From: Sphingobacterium phlebotomi
Lineage (GTDB): Bacteria > Bacteroidota > Bacteroidia > Sphingobacteriales > Sphingobacteriaceae
NCBI RefSeq assembly: GCF_008180195.1
Contig: NZ_VTAV01000009.1
Coordinates: 62,001 to 126,000, forward strand
Length of the DNA: 64,000 nt
Direction: 5' to 3'
Shown: positions 1 through 8,858 of the stretch, piece by piece
Layout: each line of letters begins with the position of its first letter
Numbering within the stretch: position 1 is the stretch's first letter
Translations under genes and position numbers: made by a program
The notes under the pieces: generated by a model
Seen by the model: only the letters and a program-made list of their open reading frames with translations
Told to the model about the DNA's origin: nothing
Database searches by the model: none

Positions 1-416
1 AGATCGTCATCAGCCCCTATACTTTCCATTGTCTCGATGGTCAAGTTAATCGTTTTATCGAAAACAATTTGCTGCGGCTCGGGATTAGCCAAATTGAACA
101 AAGCACCTCCTATGGTGGAGATAATGACCGCAATCGCCAGCATGACAAAAATGCCTTTCAATGCTTGGCTAAAATTCCAAAAACCTCCTGCCATTTTTCT
201 CAGCAATACAGCAAAGTATGCCGACAAGGCAATCATGAGCACAAAAGAAACGCCACCCGTCACGATAGAGCTTATCTTGAAATCCGAGCTGTTTACCAGC
301 ACATACATCGATACAATACTGATCACCAAAGAGATGACACCAAGATAAACCCCATATTTAATACCTTCTTTTTTTACTTCTTCCGTTGGAAAAGTTGAAT
401 TAAAATCGTGATTCAT
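1..416 (-). CDS. DUF4199-type membrane protein (partial, cut by window edge)
   Basis: The reading frame is open from an ATG at 416 on the minus strand to the window edge, so the C-terminus is missing. The visible ~138 residues start with a hydrophilic stretch (MNHDFNSTFPTEEVKKEG). At least three hydrophobic segments follow, at about residues 22-40, 50-66 and 80-98, and then a polar stretch containing NPEPQQ. This layout, with a short soluble head and a four-helix-type membrane region, resembles the DUF4199 family common in Bacteroidota, whose function is unknown. The next gene on the same strand ends four bases upstream of this start, so the two are probably co-transcribed. The family name rests on pattern recognition only. 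Confidence 0.7.
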   Translation of the reverse strand, partial: MNHDFNSTFPTEEVKKEGIKYGVYLGVISLVISIVSMYVLVNSSDFKISSIVTGGVSFVLMIALSAYFAVLLRKMAGGFWNFSQALKGIFVMLAIAVIISTIGGALFNLANPEPQQIVFDKTINLTIETMESIGADDD

Positions 417-419
417 AAT

Positions 420-1088
420 TTATTTATTAAAGTTTACAATAATCTTGTAAATAGCGCCATCCAAGGACTTATTGTTGGAAGCATGGAGATATTCCGTTAG
501 CTGTTCCTCTTCCGGATATGGCTCGTTAAAGAAAGACATTACCGGATAAAACAGCTCCCTCAATTCATCTTGAGGAGATAGTGACGAAGCTACTTTATTT
601 ATTTCAGCAAAAGTACTTTCCACCAAAATCTGATTGGCTATTACCTTTTCATAAATGGCGTATTCATCCTGAAATTCATCTTCTTCCACCAACAAAAATT
701 CCTTTAGGTAATCGTCTAAAGAGGGATCAATATCATCATCTTCACACTCCTGTAGATACAAAAAAACATTCAATAACTCGGTACCTCTATCGATTGTTTC
801 TTCTTCAATAGCTTCCCATTCGGGCGAATCCAGATAATCTTCTTCCAATTTCTGCACATCTTCGGCGAAGAAGTTTACCATTAACAAATCGAAGTAAATC
901 TCCCGAAGCTCTTCAAAACGTTGATCGTTATCAAAAGCTTCGTCCAACGCTTGTACTTTATCTATAAAAGGCGCGTCTTTATCAAAAGCCTCCTGCAACG
1001 CAACCTCGAACGTTCCCGCATCGATACCTTCTGTCTGCGCATACATGTGAATACCGGCGTCAAACGCCTTTTTTACTTTTGCATCCAT
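420..1088 (-). CDS. acidic conserved hypothetical protein (222 aa)
   Basis: A complete 222-residue ORF, strongly acidic, with long Glu/Asp-rich helical stretches. It has no signal peptide, membrane segment or recognisable catalytic motif. Its start at 1088 lies three bases after the stop of the dihydroorotase homologue (1092) and its stop abuts the start of the DUF4199 gene, so it is the middle gene of a tight minus-strand operon. I do not recognise the family. The composition suggests a soluble, mostly helical cytoplasmic protein, possibly a protein-binding adaptor. That is inference only. Confidence 0.75.
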   Translation of the reverse strand: MDAKVKKAFDAGIHMYAQTEGIDAGTFEVALQEAFDKDAPFIDKVQALDEAFDNDQRFEELREIYFDLLMVNFFAEDVQKLEEDYLDSPEWEAIEEETIDRGTELLNVFLYLQECEDDDIDPSLDDYLKEFLLVEEDEFQDEYAIYEKVIANQILVESTFAEINKVASSLSPQDELRELFYPVMSFFNEPYPEEEQLTEYLHASNNKSLDGAIYKIIVNFNK

Positions 1089-1091
1089 ATC

Positions 1092-2360
1092 TTATTTAAT
1101 TTCAACCAACTGACCGTGGTTAATGACTACTTTTACTTTACCTGTTAATTCTTGTCCAAACACAGGACTATTTTCCGACTTTGATTTATTGCTGTTGCTG
1201 TCCAACGTCCATTTTTCTTTCATATCGAACAGCACCAGATTAGCTTCGCTTCCTTCTTCGAGTGTAGGAATATCTTTCCTAACGACTTGTCTGGATTGTA
1301 CGACCAAATATCGTACAATATCTTCGGCGATAAGTCCGGCCGCTATTAAAAAAGGCAATGTCGTCTGTAATCCTAATATGCCTTCTTTTGCAATATGAAA
1401 CTCCACATTCTTATACTCCACTTCTTGCGGTGTATGTTGCGAAACGATAGCATCTATCGTCCCATCTCTCAACCCTTTTAAGAGTGCTTTTATATCTTTC
1501 TTGGTACGCAACGGCGGATTCACCTTAAAATTACTGTCAAATCCCACTACTTCCTCATCGGTGTACACCAAATTATGTGCTGCGACATCGCAAGTTACTT
1601 TTAATCCTTTTGCTTTCGCCTTTTTTATCAAATCTACCGATTCTGCTGTAGAAATACACGTAAAATGAATACGAGCGTCATTATATTCGGCTAAAAATAA
1701 GTCGCGTGAAACCATGAGCGATTCTGCTAGATTCGGTTTCCCTTTCATGCCCAGATAGGTACTCATCTGCCCTTCATTCATTTGATGTCCTCCGGCGACA
1801 GATTCGTCTTCCGCAAAAGAGATAATCAATCCTTCAAATCCTTTCGCATATAACAACGCCCTCCCCATTAGACCCGCTTGTTGCACAGCATGATTTCCAT
1901 CGCTAAAAGCGATCGCTCCAACTGTTTGCATATCATATAATTCTGCTAGTTCCTTTCCTTCGCGTTTTTTACTTATGGTGCCCACAGGGTATACATCTAC
2001 TATATTCCCTTTTGCTGAATTAACGATCAACGCCACTTCCGAACGGCTGTGAATAGGCGGATTCGTGTTCGGATAAACAGCTACGCCGGTGTATCCTCCT
2101 GCAGCAGCCGCTTTTGTACCCGTTGTTATATCTTCTTTGGTTTCCAGACCAGGTTCGCCAAAATTAGCATGCAAGTCAAAAAAACCGGCTGAAACCACCC
2201 GTCCTTTTCCATCTACATTATGTATCTTTTTATTTGTCGGCTTGATGTCCGGCGCGATACGGCTAATATGTCCTTTTTCAATAAGTATATCAACGATATT
2301 TCCGTTATGCGGATGACCGGGCAATATAAGCTGAGCAGAAGAAATCAATATATTATCCAT
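1092..2360 (-). CDS. pyrC: dihydroorotase homologue, probably non-catalytic
   Basis: A 422-residue protein of the amidohydrolase superfamily, with the overall layout of class I dihydroorotase, the third step of pyrimidine synthesis. The family landmarks are recognisable but altered. The metal-binding D-x-H-x-H-x-R-E-P-G segment reads DLHANFGEPG (residues ~62-71), so the second His and the Arg are lost. The region normally EVTPHH reads CDVAAHN. The region normally carrying the catalytic Asp (ATDHAPH) reads VSQHTPQ. KVNPPLR is kept. Such substitutions are typical of the inactive PyrC-like subunits that scaffold aspartate transcarbamoylase in some bacteria. If so, a second, active dihydroorotase should exist elsewhere in the genome. 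The gene heads a tight operon with two downstream genes. Confidence 0.85.
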   Translation of the reverse strand: MDNILISSAQLILPGHPHNGNIVDILIEKGHISRIAPDIKPTNKKIHNVDGKGRVVSAGFFDLHANFGEPGLETKEDITTGTKAAAAGGYTGVAVYPNTNPPIHSRSEVALIVNSAKGNIVDVYPVGTISKKREGKELAELYDMQTVGAIAFSDGNHAVQQAGLMGRALLYAKGFEGLIISFAEDESVAGGHQMNEGQMSTYLGMKGKPNLAESLMVSRDLFLAEYNDARIHFTCISTAESVDLIKKAKAKGLKVTCDVAAHNLVYTDEEVVGFDSNFKVNPPLRTKKDIKALLKGLRDGTIDAIVSQHTPQEVEYKNVEFHIAKEGILGLQTTLPFLIAAGLIAEDIVRYLVVQSRQVVRKDIPTLEEGSEANLVLFDMKEKWTLDSNSNKSKSENSPVFGQELTGKVKVVINHGQLVEIK

Positions 2361-2460
2361 GAATAGTATTTAAACAAATTAATGAGAGAAAGTGGGACTG
2401 TTTCATTGAAAAACAAATGTACAAAATATATCGAAACACCGATATTGCAAATATGGGTTT

Positions 2461-3033
2461 TTATTTCCTATCGCCCCAAGCATAACTATCCACGTGAATG
2501 TCACATAGCGAAAGTACTCTATCTACCACCGTAGCAGCTAGTTCTTCGAACGTTTTGGGAAGGCTGTAAAACGATGGGCTTGCCGGACAAATAATCCCCC
2601 CAGCTTGTGTCACCAGATTCATATTTTGTATATGGATGGTGCTCAACGGTGTTTCGCGCGTAACAAGCACTAATTTTCTTCGTTCTTTTAAAATCACGTC
2701 TGCTGCCCGGGTGGTCAAATCAGAGGATATCCCCTGGGCGATACGTCCTAATGTACCCATGGAGCAAGGACATACGATCATGGTTTCGAAACGAGCGGAA
2801 CCGGAAGCAAATGGTGCCATAAAATCGTTTTTATTATAAAATGCAAAAGGATACTGTTGGTAATTATCCGTTCCCAACTCAAATTTCCACACATCCTTCG
2901 CATTGTCGGACATCACCACTCCCACTTCCCCCACTTGGTCTCCCAGCTTGCTTAATTTATCCAATAATACCTTCGCGTATATTGACCCGCTAGCACCGGT
3001 AATAGCAACGATTATCTTCTTTTTCTGCTTCAT
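2461..3033 (-). CDS. ubiX: flavin prenyltransferase UbiX
   Basis: A 190-residue flavoprotein of the UbiX/Pad1 family. Known members attach a dimethylallyl group to FMN to make the prenyl-FMN cofactor used by UbiD-type decarboxylases. The N-terminus shows the family nucleotide-binding loop (VAITGASGSIYAKVLLDKL). The central block CPCSMGTLGRIAQGISSDLTTRAADVILKE is shortened here to its recognisable core CSMGTLGRIA, and it is followed by LVTRETPLS and a C-terminal PASPSFYSLP segment, all typical. No ubiD is visible nearby. A 100-bp gap separates it from the downstream dihydroorotase homologue on the same strand. Confidence 0.93.
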   Translation of the reverse strand: MKQKKKIIVAITGASGSIYAKVLLDKLSKLGDQVGEVGVVMSDNAKDVWKFELGTDNYQQYPFAFYNKNDFMAPFASGSARFETMIVCPCSMGTLGRIAQGISSDLTTRAADVILKERRKLVLVTRETPLSTIHIQNMNLVTQAGGIICPASPSFYSLPKTFEELAATVVDRVLSLCDIHVDSYAWGDRK

Positions 3034-3385
3034 AACGTTCTAGACAAAGCTATTAAAAAATAAGGGTTTCTTTATATGTTTTTTGTGTCGCTCAAGCCGC
3101 GGCATGGCTCATACTTTTTTTTCCGCAAAAAAACTCGCCACTTTAAAATTTTGAATGGAGGAATCGTGCATAAATTGGATTTCTACATATTTCAAAATTT
3201 TATATGTGGCATTCAGGTGTTAAAGAGGGGATAGTACAATTGTATGAACCCTCCCTTAACATTAAGATGCCGCATCCGAATGTTTTACAACTGTACAAAC
3301 TCATCCCTAGTAGTCCCCCAATGTAAAATATTCGAAGCGGCGATTTTTTCGTTCTTTTTTCTAAAAAAAGAACTACATTCGAATC
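3034..3385. other. intergenic region between ubiX and the DNA glycosylase gene
   Basis: About 350 bp of AT-rich DNA between two divergently transcribed genes, so it must hold both promoters. It contains repeated AAAATTTT-type runs (around 3142-3150 and 3191-3202) but no long inverted repeat, RNA gene or credible ORF. The short plus-strand frame starting at 3244 has no recognisable features. Confidence 0.5.
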
Positions 3386-3892
3386 ATGTTCAAGAAATCA
3401 TTCGCCCCTATTATTCCCGAAAAAAGCAAGCTTCTGATTTTAGGTTCCTTGCCCGGAGATAAGTCGTTGCAGGAAAACCAATATTATGCACATCCTCAAA
3501 ATCGTTTTTGGAAGACATTGGCTTTACTCCTATCCGCTCCTCTCCCGATGGATTACAGGAGTCGAGTAGCCTTATTACACCAATATCATATCGCCGTATG
3601 GGATGTCTGCGAAGCGGCCATTCGAAAAGGGAGTATGGATACAGACATCTTAGAAGAAAGTCCTAACAAAATAGACCAATTGCTCCGAGATAATCCCGAT
3701 ATCAGGGTTGTCTGCTTCAACGGACAAAAAGCGCAAAAACTATTTGATAAATATTTTAAACGCACTGCTGACATCCAATATATCACGCTTCCGAGCACTA
3801 GTCCTGCCAACGCTAGCTTTAACCAAGAGCGATTGTTGGGGGCTTGGGACATCGTTCGTGAAATGGCAGGTATATTTTCAGGTATATTTTAA
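3386..3892 (+). CDS. DNA-deoxyinosine/uracil glycosylase (UDG superfamily, Mug-like)
   Basis: A 168-residue protein with the uracil-DNA-glycosylase fold signature LLILGSLPGDKSL near the N-terminus (residues ~14-26), followed by YYAHPQNRFWKTL. This is the pattern of the hypoxanthine/deoxyinosine DNA glycosylase branch (UDG family 6) rather than Ung. Its expected role is base-excision repair of deaminated adenine or uracil. The C-terminal LPSTSPAN motif is the second family landmark. It lies immediately before purM but with a separate start, and may be co-transcribed with it. Confidence 0.88.
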   Translation: MFKKSFAPIIPEKSKLLILGSLPGDKSLQENQYYAHPQNRFWKTLALLLSAPLPMDYRSRVALLHQYHIAVWDVCEAAIRKGSMDTDILEESPNKIDQLLRDNPDIRVVCFNGQKAQKLFDKYFKRTADIQYITLPSTSPANASFNQERLLGAWDIVREMAGIFSGIF

Positions 3893-3969
3893 TGTATTAA
3901 GGGGAATGTGTGTACTTTTTATCTTTCCGTTATAGGAATATCATTGGGTTTGTTATTTTTGCACATACG

Positions 3970-5148
3970 ATGTCAGACTTAAAATACAATCAGCGGGGTG
4001 TATCCGCAGGCAAAGAGGACGTGCACAACGCCATCAAAAACATAGACAAGGGCTTATTTCCCAAAGCTTTCTGTAAAATCATACCCGACATACTAGGTGG
4101 TGATGAGGCTTGGTGTAACATCATGCACGCTGATGGTGCCGGCACAAAATCTTCGTTGGCTTATGTTTATTGGAAAGAGACCGGGGACACCTCTGTTTGG
4201 CGCGGTATTGCCCAAGATGCTATTATCATGAACCTAGACGACCTCCTTTGCGTGGGAGCAGTCGACAATATCCTGCTCTCCTCTACCATCGGACGTAATA
4301 AAAACCTTATTCCGGGTGACGTAATCGCCGAAATCATCAACGGCACGGAGGATATTCTTGCGGAATTGCGGGAACTGGGTATCGGCATCTACTCTACTGG
4401 AGGAGAAACTGCTGATGTAGGCGATTTAGTGCGTACCATTATTGTGGATAGCACCGTGACATGCCGTATGAAACGGGAAGATGTCATTTCCAATCACCGC
4501 ATCAAAGCTGGAAACGTTATTGTAGGACTGGCATCTTACGGACAAGCAAGTTACGAAAGAGAATATAACGGTGGTATGGGCTCCAATGGTTTGACATCAG
4601 CCCGCCATGATGTTTTTCATAAATACGTAGCTGAAAAATATCCAGAAAGCTATGACCCTGCTGTACCTTACGAGTTGGTATTTTCTGGTAGTTGTAAATT
4701 GACAGACACCATTACCATCAATGAAAAAGAAGGCGTAACCGCAGGCAAGCTAGTGCTTTCTCCTACACGCACGTATGCTCCCGTTATCAAGACAATTCTC
4801 GACAAATATCGTCCGCAAATTGACGGAATGGTTCACTGCTCGGGAGGAGCCCAAACCAAAGTATTACATTTTGTTGAAGATGTGCATGTCATCAAGGATA
4901 ATTTATTTCCTATTCCACCCCTGTTTGACCTGATTCAAAAACAATCGAACACAGCTTGGGAAGAGATGTATAAAGTCTTTAACATGGGGCATCGTATGGA
5001 GCTGTATATTCCACAAGAAATTGCCGAAGATATCATTCAGATATCGGCGTCATTTGGCATTTCTGCACAAATCATCGGTCGTTTAGAAGAGGCTGTTTCC
5101 AAAAAAGTAACTATTCGCTCGCCACATGGAGAGTTTATCTATGAATAA
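3970..5148 (+). CDS. purM: phosphoribosylformylglycinamidine cyclo-ligase (AIR synthetase)
   Basis: PurM makes aminoimidazole ribonucleotide in purine synthesis. An in-frame upstream GTG/TTG-type extension is possible, but the ATG at 3970 gives MSDLKYNQRGVSAGKEDV, the expected family N-terminus, and 392 residues. Family blocks visible include HADGAGTKSSLAY (ATP/substrate loop), the D-rich segment QDAIIMNLDDLLCVGA, GGETADVGDLVRT and CSGGAQTKVLHF. It is the longer Bacteroidota form of PurM. The rimK-linked protease gene follows after 29 bp on the same strand. Confidence 0.95.
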   Translation: MSDLKYNQRGVSAGKEDVHNAIKNIDKGLFPKAFCKIIPDILGGDEAWCNIMHADGAGTKSSLAYVYWKETGDTSVWRGIAQDAIIMNLDDLLCVGAVDNILLSSTIGRNKNLIPGDVIAEIINGTEDILAELRELGIGIYSTGGETADVGDLVRTIIVDSTVTCRMKREDVISNHRIKAGNVIVGLASYGQASYEREYNGGMGSNGLTSARHDVFHKYVAEKYPESYDPAVPYELVFSGSCKLTDTITINEKEGVTAGKLVLSPTRTYAPVIKTILDKYRPQIDGMVHCSGGAQTKVLHFVEDVHVIKDNLFPIPPLFDLIQKQSNTAWEEMYKVFNMGHRMELYIPQEIAEDIIQISASFGISAQIIGRLEEAVSKKVTIRSPHGEFIYE

Positions 5149-5177
5149 AGAGTAAGGATAAAAATAAATGACAAGTA

Positions 5178-5588
5178 ATGCAAGTGAAGCGTATCATTGG
5201 CCGCATAGAAACCGTAGATTTACCCGAGCTGGGACTCTATAACATTTGTGCAAAAGTGGATACGGGTGCGGAAACGTCTGTATTACATTGCAACCAATAT
5301 CAAATTTTCGAAAAAAACGGACATCGTTATATTCGGTGTACTATCCAAGGACATCCGGACTTTACTTTTCTTATCCACCGGGAACGCGTAGTGAAAAGCT
5401 CTTTCGGACAGTCCGAAACGCGACATATCTTTATAACGAAGATAAAATTATTCAACAAATTATTCGACATCAAATTATCCGTAAGAGACCGTTCTGCTAT
5501 GTCCTACCCGATGCTATTGGGCAGAAACTTCATTAGCGGTAAATTCTTAGTCGATGTGTCACACGACCATTTGGCGAAGAATATATAA
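5178..5588 (+). CDS. RimK-associated retropepsin-like aspartic protease (putative ATP-dependent zinc protease family)
   Basis: A 136-residue single-domain protein. The motif AKVDTGAETSVLH (residues ~24-36) is the aspartic-protease Asp-Thr-Gly loop of the PF05618-type retropepsin family, and a C-terminal YPMLLGRNFISGKFLVDV matches the family end. Members are regularly encoded beside rimK-type ATP-grasp ligases, as here (57 bp upstream of rimK), and are thought to act in the same peptide-modification pathway. The biochemical activity of the bacterial family is poorly defined, so the zinc-protease name is historical. Confidence 0.87.
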   Translation: MQVKRIIGRIETVDLPELGLYNICAKVDTGAETSVLHCNQYQIFEKNGHRYIRCTIQGHPDFTFLIHRERVVKSSFGQSETRHIFITKIKLFNKLFDIKLSVRDRSAMSYPMLLGRNFISGKFLVDVSHDHLAKNI

Positions 5589-5645
5589 CGACACACCAAA
5601 ACTTATCCTAGACTCATCTGTTTTAACTATATAAAAATACTTTCC

Positions 5646-6581
5646 GTGAATATTGCTGTATTATCAACAAATAAAAATCTCTATTCGACCAAACGTTTAG
5701 TCGAAGCCGTTCAATCCCGTGGGCACCATTGTGTTGTCATCGATCACAGCAAATGCTACGTGGGTATTCAACAGGGAAAACCTACCATCCATTATAAAGG
5801 GCAAGATTTATCCCATATCGACGCCATTATCCCACGGATTGGTTCATCGCTGACGTTCTACGGCTCCGCCATTGTGCGTCAGTTTGAAGTCATGAACGTC
5901 GTATCAGCTAATCCAAGTCAGGCTATTACGCGCTCTCGGGATAAACTACGTTGCATGCAGATTCTTTCTGGTGCTGGCCTCGGCCTTCCGATTACCGGTT
6001 TTGCGCGCTCCGTTTCCGATGTAGACGATCTGATCAATATGGTCGGCGGCGCTCCTTTGGTTATTAAACTATTGGAAGGAACACAAGGCATAGGTGTGGT
6101 ATTGGCGGAAACAAAAAAAGCAGCTTCTTCGGTTATCGAAGCATTCTATGGCCTAGGCAACAATATCTTGATACAGGAATATATTAAGGAAGCGAAAGGA
6201 ACCGATATTCGGGCATTTGTGGTAGATGGCAAGGTGGTAGGCGCGATGAAACGTACGGCTAAAGAGGGAGAGTTCCGTTCGAACCTTCACCGTGGTGGAA
6301 GCGCCGAAATTGTCAAGCTGACACGCACAGAAAAGCAGACAGCGGTATCCGCAGCTAAAGCCATGGGGCTTACTGTAGCCGGTGTAGACATGCTCCCTTC
6401 TGCACGCGGACCACTTATCCTGGAAGTTAATTCATCGCCGGGACTAGAAGGTATTGAGACCGCTACGGGAAAAGATATCGCCAGCGAGATTGTAAAGTAC
6501 CTGGAGGGGCAATATGCTATCACACAGGCTGCAAGAGCCGTAAACACCAAACGTAAAGTAAAAAAAGAGAGCAAACTATAA
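5646..6581 (+). CDS. rimK: ribosomal protein S6--L-glutamate ligase (RimK family)
   Basis: A 311-residue ATP-grasp ligase. RimK adds glutamate residues to the C-terminus of ribosomal protein S6. The frame begins with GTG (5646), giving [18 protein letters not shown], which matches the family N-terminus. Visible landmarks are [11 protein letters not shown], the ATP-grasp segments [15 protein letters not shown] and [22 protein letters not shown], and the metal-binding [15 protein letters not shown]. The last ~20 residues form a basic tail ([11 protein letters not shown]). The preceding retropepsin-like gene is its usual partner. Confidence 0.93.
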   Translation: MNIAVLSTNKNLYSTKRLVEAVQSRGHHCVVIDHSKCYVGIQQGKPTIHYKGQDLSHIDAIIPRIGSSLTFYGSAIVRQFEVMNVVSANPSQAITRSRDKLRCMQILSGAGLGLPITGFARSVSDVDDLINMVGGAPLVIKLLEGTQGIGVVLAETKKAASSVIEAFYGLGNNILIQEYIKEAKGTDIRAFVVDGKVVGAMKRTAKEGEFRSNLHRGGSAEIVKLTRTEKQTAVSAAKAMGLTVAGVDMLPSARGPLILEVNSSPGLEGIETATGKDIASEIVKYLEGQYAITQAARAVNTKRKVKKESKL

Positions 6582-6673
6582 ATCCGCTATTTTTAATCTT
6601 TCCAAATATGTATTATGCCAGCATAGTATTAAACCGTATCGTTATATTTGTGTAGAAACCAACTAAAATAGTT

Positions 6674-7966
6674 ATGATGGGGCAAATCATCTTCTTTTGT
6701 TTGTTTGTGCTCGCTGTAGTGATTTTCGCTAGAAACGCTCGCCGTATCTACAAAAATATAAAGCTTGGCAAAGCTGTAGATCGAAATGACAGACCGGTTG
6801 AACGCCTGAAATTGATGCTGCTGGTTGCTTTCGGACAAAAAAAGATGTTTAAGAAACCCCTTCCTGCCCTATTACATTTAGGTGTATATGTAGGTTTCTG
6901 TATTATCAATATCGAAATGCTGGAGATTGTCATCGATGGATTATTCGGCACACATCGCGTTTTTTCTTCTTTAGGATCGATTTATAATGGTCTCATATAC
7001 GCTTTTGAGTGGCTGGCTTTTGCGGTATTATTCAGTTGTATTATCTTTCTCATTCGAAGAAACGCGCTCCATATTTATCGTTTTGGCGGTCGCGAACTCA
7101 AAAACTGGCCAAAAACAGACGCTAATCTTATTTTAATTGCGGAGATATTGCTTATGACGGCGTTTCTTTTCATGAACGCCGCCGACTTTAAGCTTCAGCA
7201 ACTTAACCATCCATCCTATCATCACGCAGGTGCATTTCCCGTTAGTCAGTTCTTACTACCTTTATTGCCGGAAACTGCTTCTACACTGATAGGAATAGAA
7301 CGGTTCGCTTGGTGGTTTCATATTATCGGCGTGTTAGCCTTCTTAAACTATCTCCCGATATCGAAACATCTACATATTATCCTGGCTTTCCCGAATACCT
7401 ATTTCTCGAAATTGGAACCCAAAGGCAAATTCAACAATATGTCTGCCGTCACCGAAGAAGTGAAAGTGATGCTGGATCCATCCCTTCCGCCGCCTACCGG
7501 AGAAGTTAGTCGGTTTGGTGTCAAGGACGTACAGGATCTTACCTGGAAAAACCTATTAGACGCATACACGTGTACCGAATGCGGCCGTTGTACTGCTGCC
7601 TGTCCGGCAAACATTACAGGCAAGCTGTTGTCACCCCGTAAAATTATGATGGATACGCGAGATCGTCTCACAGAAGTAGGACAAAATAGGGCAAAAAACG
7701 GAGATTTCCAGGAGGACAACAAATCATTAATAGATACCTATATCACAAGAGAAGAAATATGGGCGTGCACAACATGTAACGCCTGTGTAGAAGCATGCCC
7801 GGTGAATATTGACCCCTTAGAGATTATTATTGGATTACGCCAATATGCGGTAATGGAGGAATCACAGGCACCTGCAAGTATCAACGCAATGTTCAGCAAT
7901 CTAGAAAACAACGGCGCACCCTGGAAATATGCACAGGCGGATCGTGCAAACTGGACAAATCAATAA
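6674..7966 (+). CDS. membrane-anchored 4Fe-4S protein (HdrD/GlpC-like electron-transfer subunit)
   Basis: A 430-residue protein with about five hydrophobic helices in the first ~240 residues and a cytoplasmic ferredoxin-like domain. The domain has two CxxCxxCxxxCP clusters, CTECGRCTAACP near residue 299 and CTTCNACVEACP near residue 364, each able to bind a [4Fe-4S] centre. The membrane part looks like a NarI-type quinone/haem-binding unit, so the protein probably passes electrons between a soluble dehydrogenase and the quinone pool. The companion CCG-domain gene starts 11 bp downstream. The electron donor cannot be read from this window. Confidence 0.88.
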   Translation: MMGQIIFFCLFVLAVVIFARNARRIYKNIKLGKAVDRNDRPVERLKLMLLVAFGQKKMFKKPLPALLHLGVYVGFCIINIEMLEIVIDGLFGTHRVFSSLGSIYNGLIYAFEWLAFAVLFSCIIFLIRRNALHIYRFGGRELKNWPKTDANLILIAEILLMTAFLFMNAADFKLQQLNHPSYHHAGAFPVSQFLLPLLPETASTLIGIERFAWWFHIIGVLAFLNYLPISKHLHIILAFPNTYFSKLEPKGKFNNMSAVTEEVKVMLDPSLPPPTGEVSRFGVKDVQDLTWKNLLDAYTCTECGRCTAACPANITGKLLSPRKIMMDTRDRLTEVGQNRAKNGDFQEDNKSLIDTYITREEIWACTTCNACVEACPVNIDPLEIIIGLRQYAVMEESQAPASINAMFSNLENNGAPWKYAQADRANWTNQ

Positions 7967-7976
7967 CAAAGAGCTT

Positions 7977-8771
7977 ATGGAAACAACCTTTCATATCCCT
8001 ACAGTAGCTGAAATGACAGCAAAAGGCGAACGTCCGGATCTTTTATTTTGGGTCGGATGTGCAGGTAGTTTCGACGAACGCGCCCAGCGTATCACCAAAT
8101 CTATCTGCAAGATTTTACAGCATGTCGGCATTAAATACGCCATCTTGGGCACGGAAGAAAATTGTACAGGCGATCCGGCAAAAAGAGCGGGAAACGAGTT
8201 TCTTTTTCAAATGCAGGCCATGATGAATATCGAGGTATTACGTGGCTATGAAATAACGAAAATCGTGACGGCCTGTCCCCATTGTTTCAATACACTTAAA
8301 AATGAATACCCCAATTTAGGTGGAAGTTTCGAAGTCATCCATCATACCCAACTCATTCAATCGTTGATAGCAGAGGGTAAACTCAAACCTGCCGATGGGA
8401 ATGCATTCAAAGGAAAACGCATCACCTATCACGATCCCTGTTATTTAGGTCGTGCCAATGAGGTCTATGAAGCGCCCCGACAGGTATTGGAGGTGCTTGA
8501 TGCAGATCTGGTCGAATTAAAACGCTGTAAGAGCAACGGCTTGTGTTGTGGCGCAGGTGGCGCACAAATGTTCAAGGAACCCGAACCGGGAAAAAAAGAT
8601 GTCAATGTCGAACGTGTGGAAGATGTCATCGAATCAAAGGCAACCATAGTTGCTGCCGCTTGTCCGTTCTGTATGACGATGCTACGGGACGGTGTTAAGG
8701 CGAAAGAAATAGAACAAGAGATTCAGGTATTGGATGTTGCCGAAATTACCGCTAAAGCGAATAATCTATAA
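7977..8771 (+). CDS. CCG-domain Fe-S protein (HdrB-like)
   Basis: A 264-residue protein with two cysteine-rich CCG domains. The first includes CAGSFDERAQRITKS and ACPHCFNTLKNEYP. The second includes HDPCYLGRANEVYE, GLCCGAGGAQMF and AACPFCMTML. CCG domains bind a non-cubane or [4Fe-4S] cluster in heterodisulfide-reductase HdrB and in LutA/GlpC-type enzymes. I chose the ATG at 7977 because the earlier in-frame start would overlap the preceding stop at 7966, and METTFHIPTVAEM is a normal N-terminus. It forms a two-gene unit with the upstream membrane Fe-S protein. Confidence 0.9.
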   Translation: METTFHIPTVAEMTAKGERPDLLFWVGCAGSFDERAQRITKSICKILQHVGIKYAILGTEENCTGDPAKRAGNEFLFQMQAMMNIEVLRGYEITKIVTACPHCFNTLKNEYPNLGGSFEVIHHTQLIQSLIAEGKLKPADGNAFKGKRITYHDPCYLGRANEVYEAPRQVLEVLDADLVELKRCKSNGLCCGAGGAQMFKEPEPGKKDVNVERVEDVIESKATIVAAACPFCMTMLRDGVKAKEIEQEIQVLDVAEITAKANNL

Positions 8772-8858
8772 CTTTTGCTCGTCCTTCTTATTCCAATTTA
8801 GTTTTAGCCGAAACAAATAAACCGCTTCAGCTGTTTAGTTAGTGGGCAAGCTAAAACT

